Origin: Devosia ginsengisoli
GTDB taxonomy: Bacteria > Pseudomonadota > Alphaproteobacteria > Rhizobiales > Devosiaceae
DNA length: 64,000 nt
Direction of reading: 5' to 3'
Assembly (NCBI RefSeq): GCF_007859655.1
Contig: NZ_CP042304.1
Coordinates: forward strand, 1,984,001 to 2,048,000
Part shown: positions 42,812 to 51,900 of the stretch, piece after piece
Numbering within the stretch: position 1 is the stretch's first letter
How the letters are laid out: each line of letters starts with the position of its first letter
The notes under the pieces: model-generated
What the model was told of the DNA's origin: nothing
The model's database searches: none
Seen by the model: only the letters and a program-made list of their open reading frames with translations
Made by a program: the position numbers and the translations under genes

Positions 42812-43990
42812 ATGTCGCTCCCGCTTATCGCCCTGTTCCTCGCCGCTTTCGCCTTCGGCACGGCAGAATTCGTCATTGCCGGCGTGCTGCCGGACGTGGC
42901 TCTTGGCCTGGGCGTTTCCATTCCGGTTGCCGGTTACCTGGTAACCTCCTATGCCATCGGCATTGCGATCGGCGGCCCGCTGCTGGCCGTGGCGACCAAG
43001 AAAATGTCGCGCAAGACGCTGATCCTGCTGCTGGGTGCAATCTTCACGATCGGGCAGGCGCTCTGCGCGGTGGCGCCCAATTTCGAACTGCTGCTGGCCG
43101 CGCGCGTCCTCGTTTCGGTGGTCCATGGCACCTATTTCGGCATTGCCGCCATTGTCGCGGTTGGCCTCGTTCCGGCCGACAAGCGCGGTTTTGCCGTGGC
43201 GCTGATCCTGTCCGGGCTGACCGTCTCCAACATATTGGGCGTGCCCGGTGGCACGGCCATCGGCAATGCACTGGGCTGGCGCGCTACCTTCTGGGCTGTC
43301 GGTGCCCTCGGCCTGGTTTCCACGCTTGCTATCGCCATCTTCCTGCCGGCCAATACCGGCGAGACGGCGACCGGCGGCAGCTTCCTGCGCGAGTTCAAGG
43401 CGCTTGCCCGCCAACAGATCGTCACCTCGCTGGCCATCGCCCTGCTGACGATGATCGGCCAATACAGCCTCTTCACCTATATCGCCCCGCTATTGCTCGA
43501 GGTCACGGGCCTCGACGCGGCCACCCTGCCATGGATGCTGCTGCTCTATGGCGTCGGCTCGACCATTGGCGTGTTCATCGGCGGGCGTCTGGCTGACTGG
43601 AAGCTGATGCCTTCGCTGATCGGCATTCTCGCGACACAGGCAGTGGCCTTCACCATCGTCTATCTGGTCAGCCCCAATCCATGGATCATGACCGTTGCGG
43701 TCCTATTCTGGGGTGGGGTCAATTTTGCCTTCGGCTCGCCGCTGCAGTCGCGCATCCTTGCCTGGGCAGCGGATGCCCCCAATCTGGCTTCGGCGCTGAT
43801 CCCCTCCTGCTTCAATATCGGCATCGCCATCGGCGCCGTGCTGGGCGGAACCCTGCTCGAGGCCGGCTTCGGCTATCGCAACCTGCCGCTCATCGGAACC
43901 GCCGCGCTGGTCCTGGCCCTGCTGATCGCCATCGGCTCCTACCTTGCCGAGCTGCGCGATACGCCTGCCATACCAGATGCAGCGGAATGA
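42812..43990 (+). CDS. MFS transporter, DHA1 (AraJ/Cmx-like) family
   Basis: 392 residues and twelve predicted helices, starting directly with helix 1 (ALFLAAFAFGTAEFVIAG). DHA1 loop signatures are present (GPLLAVATKKMSRKT and VHGTYFGIAA). Members export drugs, arabinose or purine-type compounds; the substrate here is unknown. It is a single gene divergent from the DUF308 gene. Its leader holds two hairpins. Confidence 0.88.
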   Translation: MSLPLIALFLAAFAFGTAEFVIAGVLPDVALGLGVSIPVAGYLVTSYAIGIAIGGPLLAVATKKMSRKTLILLLGAIFTIGQALCAVAPNFELLLAARVLVSVVHGTYFGIAAIVAVGLVPADKRGFAVALILSGLTVSNILGVPGGTAIGNALGWRATFWAVGALGLVSTLAIAIFLPANTGETATGGSFLREFKALARQQIVTSLAIALLTMIGQYSLFTYIAPLLLEVTGLDAATLPWMLLLYGVGSTIGVFIGGRLADWKLMPSLIGILATQAVAFTIVYLVSPNPWIMTVAVLFWGGVNFAFGSPLQSRILAWAADAPNLASALIPSCFNIGIAIGAVLGGTLLEAGFGYRNLPLIGTAALVLALLIAIGSYLAELRDTPAIPDAAE

Positions 43991-44117
43991 CCGGCTAAAC
44001 ACCGACCAAAACTAACGATTTGGTGACCAAGTCCGGTCTCAATGCCCGCGCAACAATTCTTCTTTCTGTAAGCCGCACCATATTGGCGGAAACGGCAAGG
44101 GCGACGCGGACGGCTCG

Positions 44118-45263
44118 ATGATCGACAACAGCACATTGATGGTAGCCATCGCTTTCTCCAGCGGTGCGCTGATGCTGACGCTGATGCTCAGCTGGCTCAA
44201 TGCCCGCCATGATGGCCACCTGATCAGTTGGGCCGCCGGCATGGCCTTCGTGGTCATGGCGCTGGCCGCACTCGGCCTGCGCAATGGCCGCTATGATACC
44301 CCGATGCAGCTGGTGTCGTTTTCAGCGCTGCTCTCGGGGATGGCGCTCATCCATGTCGGCATCTGCCAGTTCCGCACCGGCCGCGTCTGTGTGCCCCAGG
44401 CGGCGCTGTTATGGGCAGCAGCCATGCTGGCAACAGGTCTGCCGTTCCTGATGGGCTTCTCCGGCGTCGGCACGATTGCGCTCAATCTTTTCTGCGCCGT
44501 CTATATGGCCCTGTCCGGCTATCAATATTGGGCCGGACGCGCCGAAGCCCCGGTGCCGCTGATGACGGCGGCGGTGCTTTTCGCGCTGACTGGCATATCG
44601 TTCCTCGCCTGCGCCGTGGTGCTGGTCGTCGAAGGCCGGTTCGTGCTGACGGCGCCGCCCAATAACTGGGCCGAGGCGTTCAACTCCATCATGGCCATAG
44701 TCGGGCTCACCGGCATTGGCGCGCTGTCGCTGACGCTCAACCAGTCGCGTGCTGCCCGACGTCACCGGCTGGAAGCCCAGACCGACTCGCTGACCGGCCT
44801 GCTCAACCGCCGCGCCCTGTTCGACCGCTTCGGCAAGGCCGAACTGCCTGTCGGCACCGCGGTCCTGATGTTCGATATCGACCATTTCAAGCAGATCAAC
44901 GACCGCCAGGGCCATGCAGCCGGCGACGCCGTGATCCAGAAATTCGCCGCCATCCTGCGCCAGAACCTGCGCGACGACGACAGCATGGCCCGGATCGGTG
45001 GCGAGGAATTCTGCGCCGTGCTGCAGCCGATGCCGGTCGATCAGGCCAAGCTGATTGCCGAGCGCATCCGCACCGATTTCGAGCAGGCCGCCATCCGGCT
45101 GTTATCGGAGAATATCCGCTCGACCGTCAGTGTCGGCGTGGCCACCAGCGGCGCCGACGAACCGTTCTCCTCCGTGCTTAACCGCGCCGATTCAGCGCTC
45201 TACAAGGCCAAGGACAACGGCCGCAATCGCGTCACCGCCGCCGCCCTGCGCCTTATCGCCTAA
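44118..45263 (+). CDS. Membrane-bound diguanylate cyclase
   Basis: 381 residues. The N-terminal half (about 8-205) has six membrane helices of the MASE-like kind. A GGDEF domain (about 220-378) has the active site as GGEEF (RIGGEEFCAVL), with substrate-binding residues FDIDHFKQINDRQGHAAGD. An RxxD inhibitory site (RDDD) sits five residues before GGEEF, so product feedback is likely. It makes cyclic di-GMP. It ends in a 4-base convergent overlap with the yqeY-like gene. Confidence 0.92.
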   Translation: MIDNSTLMVAIAFSSGALMLTLMLSWLNARHDGHLISWAAGMAFVVMALAALGLRNGRYDTPMQLVSFSALLSGMALIHVGICQFRTGRVCVPQAALLWAAAMLATGLPFLMGFSGVGTIALNLFCAVYMALSGYQYWAGRAEAPVPLMTAAVLFALTGISFLACAVVLVVEGRFVLTAPPNNWAEAFNSIMAIVGLTGIGALSLTLNQSRAARRHRLEAQTDSLTGLLNRRALFDRFGKAELPVGTAVLMFDIDHFKQINDRQGHAAGDAVIQKFAAILRQNLRDDDSMARIGGEEFCAVLQPMPVDQAKLIAERIRTDFEQAAIRLLSENIRSTVSVGVATSGADEPFSSVLNRADSALYKAKDNGRNRVTAAALRLIA

Positions 45264-45712
45264 CCGGCCAAAGCTGCCCGCACCTTGCCGCTGGCCTTGC
45301 CGAAGTCGATTCGCCCCGGATAGTCGGCTTTGAGCTGGGCGATGACCTTGCCCATGTCTTTGGGCCCTTCGGCGCCGGTGGCAGCGATAGCTGCCGTGAT
45401 CGCCGCCTCGACCTCTTCCTCGGTCAGCCCCTTGGGCAGGAACTCGTTGAGAATATCGATCTCTTCCTTTTCCACCGTGGCAAGGTCGGCACGGCCGGCC
45501 TGCGCATAGATGGCGAAGCTCTCCTCGCGCTGCTTGACCATCTTCTGCACGATGGCGAGGATTTCCTCATTGGTCGCCGGTCCGCGATTCTCGGGACGGA
45601 GCGCGATATCCTTGTCCTTGATCGCAGCGGTGATGGCCCGCAGCGTTGCCGTGCGCCTGATATCGCGGGCCTTGAGGGCCGTCTTGAGTTCCTCGCTGAA
45701 CTGTTCGCGCAT
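45260..45712 (-). CDS. GatB/YqeY-domain protein
   Basis: 150 residues with the YqeY pattern (AALKARDIRRTATLRAITAAI, KQREESFAIYAQAGR, LNEFLPKGLTEEEVEAAI, DMGKVIAQLK, KASGKVRAAL). The family shares the tail domain of GatB and is often found with dnaG and rpoD, which lie nearby. Its role in tRNA-dependent amidation is unproven. I chose the ATG at 45712, eight bases after AAGAGG, over two upstream in-frame ATGs. Confidence 0.93.
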   Translation of the reverse strand: MREQFSEELKTALKARDIRRTATLRAITAAIKDKDIALRPENRGPATNEEILAIVQKMVKQREESFAIYAQAGRADLATVEKEEIDILNEFLPKGLTEEEVEAAITAAIAATGAEGPKDMGKVIAQLKADYPGRIDFGKASGKVRAALAG

Positions 45713-45839
45713 GGCTATCATCCTCTTGGCTTTGCATTTGTTGGCCCCATATAGGCACAATAAGCCGCCCGCGCTACTTGCGCCGGACGCGACAGGCTTC
45801 TAAAGGGAAGCCTCAACCGACATATCGCGAGCGTGGTCA

Positions 45840-45861
45840 GGAAAAGTCGTGAGACTTTCCC
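45840..45861 (+). repeat. Stem-loop upstream of carA
   Basis: GGAAAAGTC-GTGA-GACTTTCCC (one mismatch) is followed by GGTTCG and a GCGCGAC tail. The same arrangement precedes carB at 61558. It is probably a dispersed palindrome that serves as an mRNA leader element here. Confidence 0.6.
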
Positions 45862-45905
45862 GGTTCGCCGCGCGACCATTTGAAACCAACCCCTGGAGGC
45901 CCACC

Positions 45906-47111
45906 GTGACCGGCTGGCAGCAATCCCCCGCGACCGCTCTTCTGATCCTTGCAGACGGTACGCGCCTGGAAGGCCGCGGCATCGGCGCGATCGGCCACGC
46001 GGCCGGCGAAGTGTGCTTCAACACCGCCATGACCGGCTACCAGGAAGTGCTGACCGACCCCTCCTATGCGGGGCAGATCGTCACCTTCACCTTCCCCCAT
46101 ATCGGCAATGTCGGCACCAATGACGAAGACATCGAGACGGTCAACATGGCCGCCCTGTCCGGTGTCCGGGGCGTCGTGCTCAAGGCCGGTATCACCAACC
46201 CGTCCAACTATCGCGCCGCCGAAAAGCTCGATGCCTGGCTCAAGAAGCGCAACATTGTCGGCATTGCCGGCATCGACACCCGCGCCTTGACCGCGCAGAT
46301 CCGCGAACACGGCATGCCCAATGGCGTGATTGCGCACGAGCCGACCGGCATGTTCGACGAAGGCTCGATCGCTGCCGAGCTCAAGGCCTTTCCCGGTCTC
46401 GAAGGTCTCGACCTGGCGAAGGAAGTCACCACCGCCCAGACCTATCACTGGGACCAGACCGGTTGGCAGTGGGACAAGGGCTATGGCAAGCTCGACAAGC
46501 CCGATTTCCATATCGTCGCCATCGATTACGGCGCCAAGCGCAACATCCTGCGCTGCCTGGCCGACCAGGGCGCCAAGGTCACCGTGGTTCCCGCCACGGC
46601 CACGGCGGCCGATGTGCTGTCGCACAATCCCGATGGCATTTTCCTGTCCAACGGCCCCGGTGATCCGGCCGCGACCGGCAAATATGCCGTGCCTGTTATC
46701 CAGAAGCTGATGGAGACCGGCAAGCCGATTTTCGGCATCTGCCTCGGCCATCAACTGCTCGGCCTGGCGCTGGGCGGCACCACCTCCAAGATGCATCAGG
46801 GCCATCACGGCGCCAATCATCCGGTCAAGGACCTGACCACCGGCAAGGTGGAAATCACCTCGATGAACCACGGCTTTGCCGTGGACAAGGCGAGCCTGCC
46901 TGCCGGCGTCACCGAGACGCATATCTCGCTGTTCGACCAGTCCAATGCCGGTCTCAGCGTCGAGGGCAAGCCGATCTTCTCGGTGCAGTACCACCCCGAA
47001 GCCAGCCCCGGCCCGCGCGACAGCCATTATCTCTTCACCCGGTTCCTCAACCATGTCCGCACCCAGAAGGGCATGGAACAGCGTCCGGAACACGCCGCAC
47101 CCGCGGCCTGA
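45906..47111 (+). CDS. carA: Carbamoyl-phosphate synthase small subunit
   Basis: 401 residues from a GTG at 45906 with TGGAGG upstream; an earlier in-frame start at 45849 would run through the stem-loop. The N-terminal CarA domain is followed by a class I glutamine amidotransferase with nucleophile Cys279 (GICLGHQ) and the HPE triad part (YHPEASPGP). It supplies ammonia from glutamine to CarB for arginine and pyrimidine synthesis. carB starts 14.5 kb downstream on the same strand. Confidence 0.97.
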   Translation: MTGWQQSPATALLILADGTRLEGRGIGAIGHAAGEVCFNTAMTGYQEVLTDPSYAGQIVTFTFPHIGNVGTNDEDIETVNMAALSGVRGVVLKAGITNPSNYRAAEKLDAWLKKRNIVGIAGIDTRALTAQIREHGMPNGVIAHEPTGMFDEGSIAAELKAFPGLEGLDLAKEVTTAQTYHWDQTGWQWDKGYGKLDKPDFHIVAIDYGAKRNILRCLADQGAKVTVVPATATAADVLSHNPDGIFLSNGPGDPAATGKYAVPVIQKLMETGKPIFGICLGHQLLGLALGGTTSKMHQGHHGANHPVKDLTTGKVEITSMNHGFAVDKASLPAGVTETHISLFDQSNAGLSVEGKPIFSVQYHPEASPGPRDSHYLFTRFLNHVRTQKGMEQRPEHAAPAA

Positions 47112-47114
47112 GCC

Positions 47115-47852
47115 ATGGCCGTCGCGCTGTTTTCGGCAGCCGATCGCCCCGAACTGATCGCGGCCGCCGAGGCCATGGGCGGCGAGATTTGGCCCGACTG
47201 GCTCGATACGGCGGCCTTGCGGGCCTATTGGCCGTCGCTCTACGAGGGTGCATTGGCCGCCCACCAGACCATCGCCATAGACGAAGCCAGTGGCGAGGTC
47301 GTGGGCCTGGCCAATAGTGTGCCCTTCCCGCGGGGCGACAGCCTGCCCCATACGGGCTGGGACTGGGTGCTGGAACAGGGTGTGCTGGCAGCCCGCTCCC
47401 GTGCGCCCGTCAATGCCCTTTCCGCCCTTTCGGTGGCCATCCGACCGGAACAGCGCGGCACCGGCCTGGCCCAGCGCCTGCTCGAAGCCATGAAGCCACC
47501 CGCTCGCGCTGCCGGGCTGACGACGATGGTCGCGCCGGTCCGGCCGACGCTCAAGGCGGCCTATCCGCTGCAGGACTTCGCCACCTATTGCGCCTGGCGC
47601 CGCGCGGACGGTACGCCGTTCGATCCGTGGCTGCGCACGCATGAGGCGATGGGTGCCACCGTGATCGGCCCGGCCATGGCATCGCAGACCATTACCGGCA
47701 CGCTGGAACAGTGGCAGCGCTGGACCGGGATGCGTTTTCCGGCCAGTGGCCGCTACGCCATCCCCGGCGCCCTCGCCCCGCTCGACATCGACCTTGCTGC
47801 GGATTCCGGCGTCTGCCTTGAGCCCAATCTGTGGATGGAACATCCCCTCTAG
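47115..47852 (+). CDS. GNAT-fold N-acetyltransferase-like protein
   Basis: 245 residues. The acetyl-CoA loop is visible as VAIRPEQRGTGLAQRLLEAM (about 115-134). The remainder has no strong match that I recognise. It starts 3 bases after carA and is probably cotranscribed. Substrate unknown. Confidence 0.75.
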   Translation: MAVALFSAADRPELIAAAEAMGGEIWPDWLDTAALRAYWPSLYEGALAAHQTIAIDEASGEVVGLANSVPFPRGDSLPHTGWDWVLEQGVLAARSRAPVNALSALSVAIRPEQRGTGLAQRLLEAMKPPARAAGLTTMVAPVRPTLKAAYPLQDFATYCAWRRADGTPFDPWLRTHEAMGATVIGPAMASQTITGTLEQWQRWTGMRFPASGRYAIPGALAPLDIDLAADSGVCLEPNLWMEHPL

Positions 47853-47924
47853 CTGCCTCGTGAGTGGCAAACCAAGCATAGCGCGCCGTGGGGCGGCGGG
47901 GATAAATGTGGTGCAGGGAGCCCT

Positions 47925-47954
47925 CTTCACCTCTCCCCTGGGGGAGAGGTGAAG
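47925..47954. terminator. Perfect palindrome between convergent genes
   Basis: CTTCACCTCTCCCC and its exact inverse around TG: 14-bp arms. It lies between the convergent GNAT and metallopeptidase genes. It probably acts as a bidirectional transcription or mRNA 3'-end element, although neither side has a T-tract. Confidence 0.5.
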
Positions 47955-47959
47955 GACGG

Positions 47960-48892
47960 TCACACGCTCCCCGAGAATGTGTCGCAATCGCCCGGATTGC
48001 CGGACGTATAGCCGCGCTCGAACCAGGTCTTGCGCTGCGCCGAGGTGCCGTGATTGAAGGTCTTGGGCACGGCAAAGCCCTGCATGCGCTTCTGCAGCGT
48101 ATCGTCGCCGATCTGCTCGGCGGCGTTCAGGGCTTCTTCGACATCGCCATTATCAAGCAGGTCTTCCTGCCCGGCATAATTGGCCCAGACGCCGGCATAG
48201 CAATCGGCCTGCAATTCCACGCGCACCGAATAGGCATTGGCCTCTTCCTGGCTCATGGCGGCGCGGCGCTGGTTGAATTCGGGCAGCACGCCGGTGATAT
48301 TCTGGACATGATGGCCGATTTCATGCGCCAACACATAGGCCTGCGCGAAATCGCCCGGCGCGCCGAACTGCTCGCGCAACTGGTCATAGAAGCCGAGGTC
48401 GATATAGACCTTCTGGTCGCCCGGACAGTAGAACGGTCCCGTGCTCGAATCGGCAGCGCCGCAGGCCGTATTCACCGCATTGGAGAACAGCACCACGGTC
48501 GGCTCGGGATAGTTCTGACCCGAAGCCTCGAAGACCTGGCTCCACAGATCTTCCGTTTCCTTGACCACCACGCCGACGAAGTCGCGCAATTCGGCCTGCT
48601 CACCCGTCGTGGGAAGCTGGCTCGATGAACTGGCCGACGAGCTGCTGGTGCTCGAGCCGCCCGTGAGGATATCGATCGGGTTGGTCCCGGTCGCGACCCA
48701 GATGATGCCCAGCACCACCACGATGCCGATCAGGCTGCCCAGGCCGCCGCGCGAGCCGCCGCCGGTGGGAATGCGAATGCCTCCGCCACCACCCCGACCG
48801 AACGGGCTGCCGCCCAACCCGCCCAGGCCGCCGCCGCCCTGGCCGCGCCGATCTTCGATATTGGAGCTCTGCTCGCGCCCGCGCCACTTCAT
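47960..48892 (-). CDS. YpfJ-family neutral zinc metallopeptidase
   Basis: 310 residues from the ATG at 48892. A Gly/Arg-rich cytoplasmic N-terminus leads to one membrane helix (about 50-70), a Ser-rich linker, then a zincin domain with HEXXH in LAHEIGHHVQNITG. Downstream are the paired motifs RVELQADCYAGVWA and DGDVEEALNAAEQIGDD-like. The domain order matches PF04228. Probable periplasmic protease of unknown substrate. Confidence 0.92.
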   Translation of the reverse strand: MKWRGREQSSNIEDRRGQGGGGLGGLGGSPFGRGGGGGIRIPTGGGSRGGLGSLIGIVVVLGIIWVATGTNPIDILTGGSSTSSSSASSSSQLPTTGEQAELRDFVGVVVKETEDLWSQVFEASGQNYPEPTVVLFSNAVNTACGAADSSTGPFYCPGDQKVYIDLGFYDQLREQFGAPGDFAQAYVLAHEIGHHVQNITGVLPEFNQRRAAMSQEEANAYSVRVELQADCYAGVWANYAGQEDLLDNGDVEEALNAAEQIGDDTLQKRMQGFAVPKTFNHGTSAQRKTWFERGYTSGNPGDCDTFSGSV

Positions 48893-49028
48893 AGTAATAT
48901 TCTCCGATAGGTACCCCAGCCTAGCAATAAGCCGGGCCGATGCAATCAGTTCCGACAGGCAAGCTGAAGCGCCGCCTGTGATGCGGTTGTCGAATGCGGA
49001 CCGCAAGTGCGGCCGCGGACGAGCGGAC

Positions 49029-49084
49029 CCCGAGACGGCCTTCGCCTCTGGTAAGTAAAAATATGAGACGGAGGCCGTCTCGGG
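49029..49084. repeat. 12-bp inverted repeat
   Basis: CCCGAGACGGCC (49029-49040) and GGCCGTCTCGGG (49073-49084) are exact inverses around a 32-base AT-richer loop. Neither arm has a T-tract. Nature unknown. Confidence 0.55.
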
Positions 49085-49363
49085 ATGCCGGGACTTGCTC
49101 GGACGGCGCGATCGCAGACCCTAGCGGTTAGCCGTAGCACCCCGCCCAAACGCCTCGTCCGCTCGACCCGGAGCGGAGCGCGACCTCCACTCCCCCGGCT
49201 GGCCTCCGGACGCCCGTCGCTGCAGCGCCGCCCGCATCCCGGAAGATGGGGAGGATGATACGCGCGGTTTTGGCGAGGGGGATAAGATGGATAGATTTGT
49301 GCTTGTGGCTTACCCCCACCCTCCCTGGGGAGTATTCGCTTCGGAGGCATGAACCCTCTACCC

Positions 49364-49516
49364 CTCTCCCCTCGTGGGAGAGGGTGGAAATCCGCGTTCA
49401 GCGGATTTCCGGGTGAAGGGGCTGCGCTATCCCATGCTTCAATGTCTGCGGATCCCTTGGTGCCCCCTCATCCGCCCTTCGGGCACCTTCTCCCACAAGG
49501 GGAGAAGGGAAAGCGC
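49364..49516. repeat. Composite palindromic repeat, copy 2
   Basis: The reverse complement of 22385-22538 with a different short middle. The outer hairpins (CCCTCTCCC.../...GGGAGAAGG) and the internal GAAATCCGC/GCGGATTTC palindrome are conserved. Confidence 0.7.
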
Positions 49517-49577
49517 CCAAGCGCCCGAAGTAACACTCCAGGGAGGGGGTGTTTGTGCACGATCCACCTTGCGGCCG

Positions 49578-49621
49578 TGAAATGATCTCGGGATGGATCC
49601 CGGCTCAAGGCCGGGATGACA
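49578..49621. repeat. REP module A, copy 2
   Basis: ATCCCGGCTCAAGGCCGGGAT with flanks, inverse of the module at 22261-22303. Together with the composite repeat it reproduces the same order of modules as after phoB. Confidence 0.6.
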
Positions 49622-49657
49622 TCGGGGGTGGGAGGATGGTGCCCCGCCGGAAATGAT

Positions 49658-49675
49658 ATGTCATCGAAATGTCAT
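49658..49675 (+). promoter_or_regulatory. Pho box upstream of the cyclic-phosphodiesterase gene
   Basis: ATGTCAT-CGAA-ATGTCAT: two identical heptamers with the 11-bp PhoB spacing, 183 bases before the gene start. It is closer to the E. coli consensus (CTGTCAT repeats) than the pstS box. A TGACC-ACCC-GGTCA palindrome follows at 49680-49693, where the -10 would be expected. Confidence 0.7.
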
Positions 49676-49857
49676 AAATTGACCACCCGGTCAAAATTCC
49701 ATAGCTTCACTATGCCGCCGTCATTCCACCGTCACCTATCGGCGGCAAGAGCATGCGCGCTCCATCAGGAGTGTCACGCCGGGCCAATGGGCCCAATCTC
49801 CGGGAGCGCGGCGCCCCCGGACACTGTTCAGCCAATGAACGCTTCAGGGAGACATCA

Positions 49858-51834
49858 ATGAATTTCCTGCCAAAAATTTCTCGACGGACTTTCCTCGCGG
49901 GCTCCGCGAGCGTGGGAGCCATGGCCGCCATGCACCCCTTCGCCGCTTTGGCCCAGGCCAACCAGGCGCATCTGCGCATCATGGAAACGACAGACCTGCA
50001 TGTCGCCGTCTTCCCCTATGATTATTATGCCGACGCCCCCAATGACACGATGGGCCTGGCGCGCACCGCCTCCATCATCGAGGGTATCCGCGCCGAAGCC
50101 GGCAATTCGATGCTGGTCGACAATGGCGACATCATCCAGGGCAACCCGATGGGCGACTACATCGCCTATGAAAAGGGCCTGGAAGACAACGTTCATCCGA
50201 TCATCGCGGCCATGAATACGCTGGGTTACGAAGCCGCGACGCTAGGCAACCACGAATTCAATTATGGCCTCGACTATCTCGACACGGCGCTTTCAGGCGC
50301 CACCTTCCCCTTCGTTTCGGCCAACCTGGTGCGCGGCGAACTGGCCGCCGACCCGCTTTCGGACGACACCTATATCGAGCCCTACCTGATCGTCGAAAAG
50401 GAACTGACCGACGGCTCGGGCGCCACCAAGACGATTCGAATCGGCCTGATCGGCTTCCTGCCACCGCAGATCATGACCTGGGACGCCACGCACCTGACCG
50501 GCAAGGTGAACACCCGCGACATCGTCGAGACCGCCACCGCCTATGTGCCGAAAATGCGCGAAGAAGGCGCCGATATCATCGTCGCGCTCTCCCATTCCGG
50601 CATTGCCGCCGACCAGACCACCGGGGCCGAGAATGCCTCGCTGCAGCTGGCCGCGGTCGAGGGTATCGACGTGGTCCTGACCGGCCACCAGCACCTGGTC
50701 TTCCCCGGCCCCGATTATGAGGGCGTCGAGGGCGCCGATATCGAGGCCGGCACACTGAGCGGCAAGCCCGCCGTGATGGCCGGCTTCTGGGGCTCGCATA
50801 TGGGCCTGATCGACCTGTTGCTGGAGCAGGATGCCGATGGCAAGTGGAGCGTGGTGTCGCACACGTCCGAGGCCCGCCCGATCTTCGAGCGTGTCGACGG
50901 CAAGGTGAACCCGCTGGTCGAGAACGAGGCCGAAGTGGCCGCGGCCGCCCAGGCCGACCACGACGAAACGCTGGACTATGTGCGCCGCGCCGTGGGCGAG
51001 ACCTCGGCCCCGCTGCATTCCTATTTCGCGCTCGTCGCCGACGATCCGTCGGTGCAGATCGTGAGCCAGGCCCAGACCTGGTATATCGAGCAGATGATGA
51101 AGGGCACCGAATGGGAAGCTTTGCCGATCCTGTCGGCGGCGGCGCCGTTCAAGGCCGGTGGCCGTGGCGGCCCGGACTATTATACCGACGTGCCGGTCGG
51201 TCCGGTCGCCATCAAGAATGTCGCCGACCTCTACCTCTATCCCAACACCATCCAGGCCGTTGTGGTGACCGGCGCCGAGGTCAAGGACTGGCTGGAGCGC
51301 TCGGCCGGCATCTTCAACCAGGTGGAAAAGGGCGCGCAGGATGCGCCGCTGATCAACCTCGATTTCCCGTCCTACAATTTCGACGTCATCGATGGGGTCA
51401 CCTACAAGATCGACCTCACCCAGCCCTCGAAATATGCCAGCGACGGCAAGTCGGTGACCAACCCCGACGCCAATCGCATCGTGGACCTGATGTATGATGG
51501 CGCCCCGATCGATCCGGCAGCCAAATTCGTCGTCGCCACCAACAATTACCGTGCCGGTGGCGGTGGGTCCTTCCCCGGTACCGGGGCGGATCACATCATC
51601 TTCAAGGGTCCCGACACCAATCGCGACATCATCGTGCGCTTCATCGTCGAGAACGGCACGATCAACCCCTCGGCCGACAGCAACTGGTCACTGGCCCCGA
51701 TCGGCGACACGACCGTGATCTTCGCCACCGGCCCCAAGGCGGCCGAACACGTGGCCGATGTCACGGCCGTCTCGATCGAGGCGACCGGCGAGACCGATGC
51801 CGACGGCTTCGGCCTCTACCGCATCGCGCTCTAA
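49858..51834 (+). CDS. 2',3'-cyclic-nucleotide 2'-phosphodiesterase/3'-nucleotidase (CpdB-like)
   Basis: 658 residues. The twin-arginine signal (SRRTFLAGS, about 8-32) predicts Tat export. The metallophosphatase domain has [36 protein letters not shown] and TGHQH metal motifs. A 5'-nucleotidase C-terminal domain follows (about 400-600, [13 protein letters not shown]). It would hydrolyse 2',3'-cyclic NMPs to 3'-NMPs and then to nucleosides and phosphate in the periplasm. I chose the ATG at 49858 with AGGGAGA upstream. A Pho box precedes it and an RNase T2 gene follows. Confidence 0.92.
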   Translation: MNFLPKISRRTFLAGSASVGAMAAMHPFAALAQANQAHLRIMETTDLHVAVFPYDYYADAPNDTMGLARTASIIEGIRAEAGNSMLVDNGDIIQGNPMGDYIAYEKGLEDNVHPIIAAMNTLGYEAATLGNHEFNYGLDYLDTALSGATFPFVSANLVRGELAADPLSDDTYIEPYLIVEKELTDGSGATKTIRIGLIGFLPPQIMTWDATHLTGKVNTRDIVETATAYVPKMREEGADIIVALSHSGIAADQTTGAENASLQLAAVEGIDVVLTGHQHLVFPGPDYEGVEGADIEAGTLSGKPAVMAGFWGSHMGLIDLLLEQDADGKWSVVSHTSEARPIFERVDGKVNPLVENEAEVAAAAQADHDETLDYVRRAVGETSAPLHSYFALVADDPSVQIVSQAQTWYIEQMMKGTEWEALPILSAAAPFKAGGRGGPDYYTDVPVGPVAIKNVADLYLYPNTIQAVVVTGAEVKDWLERSAGIFNQVEKGAQDAPLINLDFPSYNFDVIDGVTYKIDLTQPSKYASDGKSVTNPDANRIVDLMYDGAPIDPAAKFVVATNNYRAGGGGSFPGTGADHIIFKGPDTNRDIIVRFIVENGTINPSADSNWSLAPIGDTTVIFATGPKAAEHVADVTAVSIEATGETDADGFGLYRIAL

Positions 51835-51854
51835 GGCTAGCGCTGGCAATCTGG

Positions 51855-51888
51855 CGAGGGAGCCGTTACGGCTCCCTCGTTGCTTTTT
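51855..51888 (+). terminator. Intrinsic terminator between the phosphodiesterase and RNase T2 genes
   Basis: The CGAGGGAGCC/GGCTCCCTCG stem has a GTTAC loop and is followed by TTGC and five T. It ends 12 bases before the RNase T2 start, so read-through would be needed for coexpression from the Pho promoter unless a second promoter exists. Confidence 0.8.
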
Positions 51889-51900
51889 GAGGGGACGATT

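Larger units (their letters stand above)
48893..49857. other. Long intergenic region with repeats and a Pho box
   Basis: 965 bases with no credible gene. It holds an inverted repeat at 49029-49084, the composite palindromic repeat at 49364-49516, REP module A at 49578-49621 and the Pho box at 49658-49675. About 100 bases of leader precede the cpdB-like start. 49090-49350 shows nothing I can identify. Confidence 0.65.

Noticed and set aside
45837..47987. A 716-codon minus-strand frame opposite carA and the GNAT gene
   Set aside because: Antisense shadow; it runs across a gene boundary and a palindrome.
48946..49350. A 134-codon minus-strand frame in the gap before the cpdB-like gene
   Set aside because: No ribosome site, Arg/Pro/Gly-rich composition, and it runs through an inverted repeat; probably non-coding.
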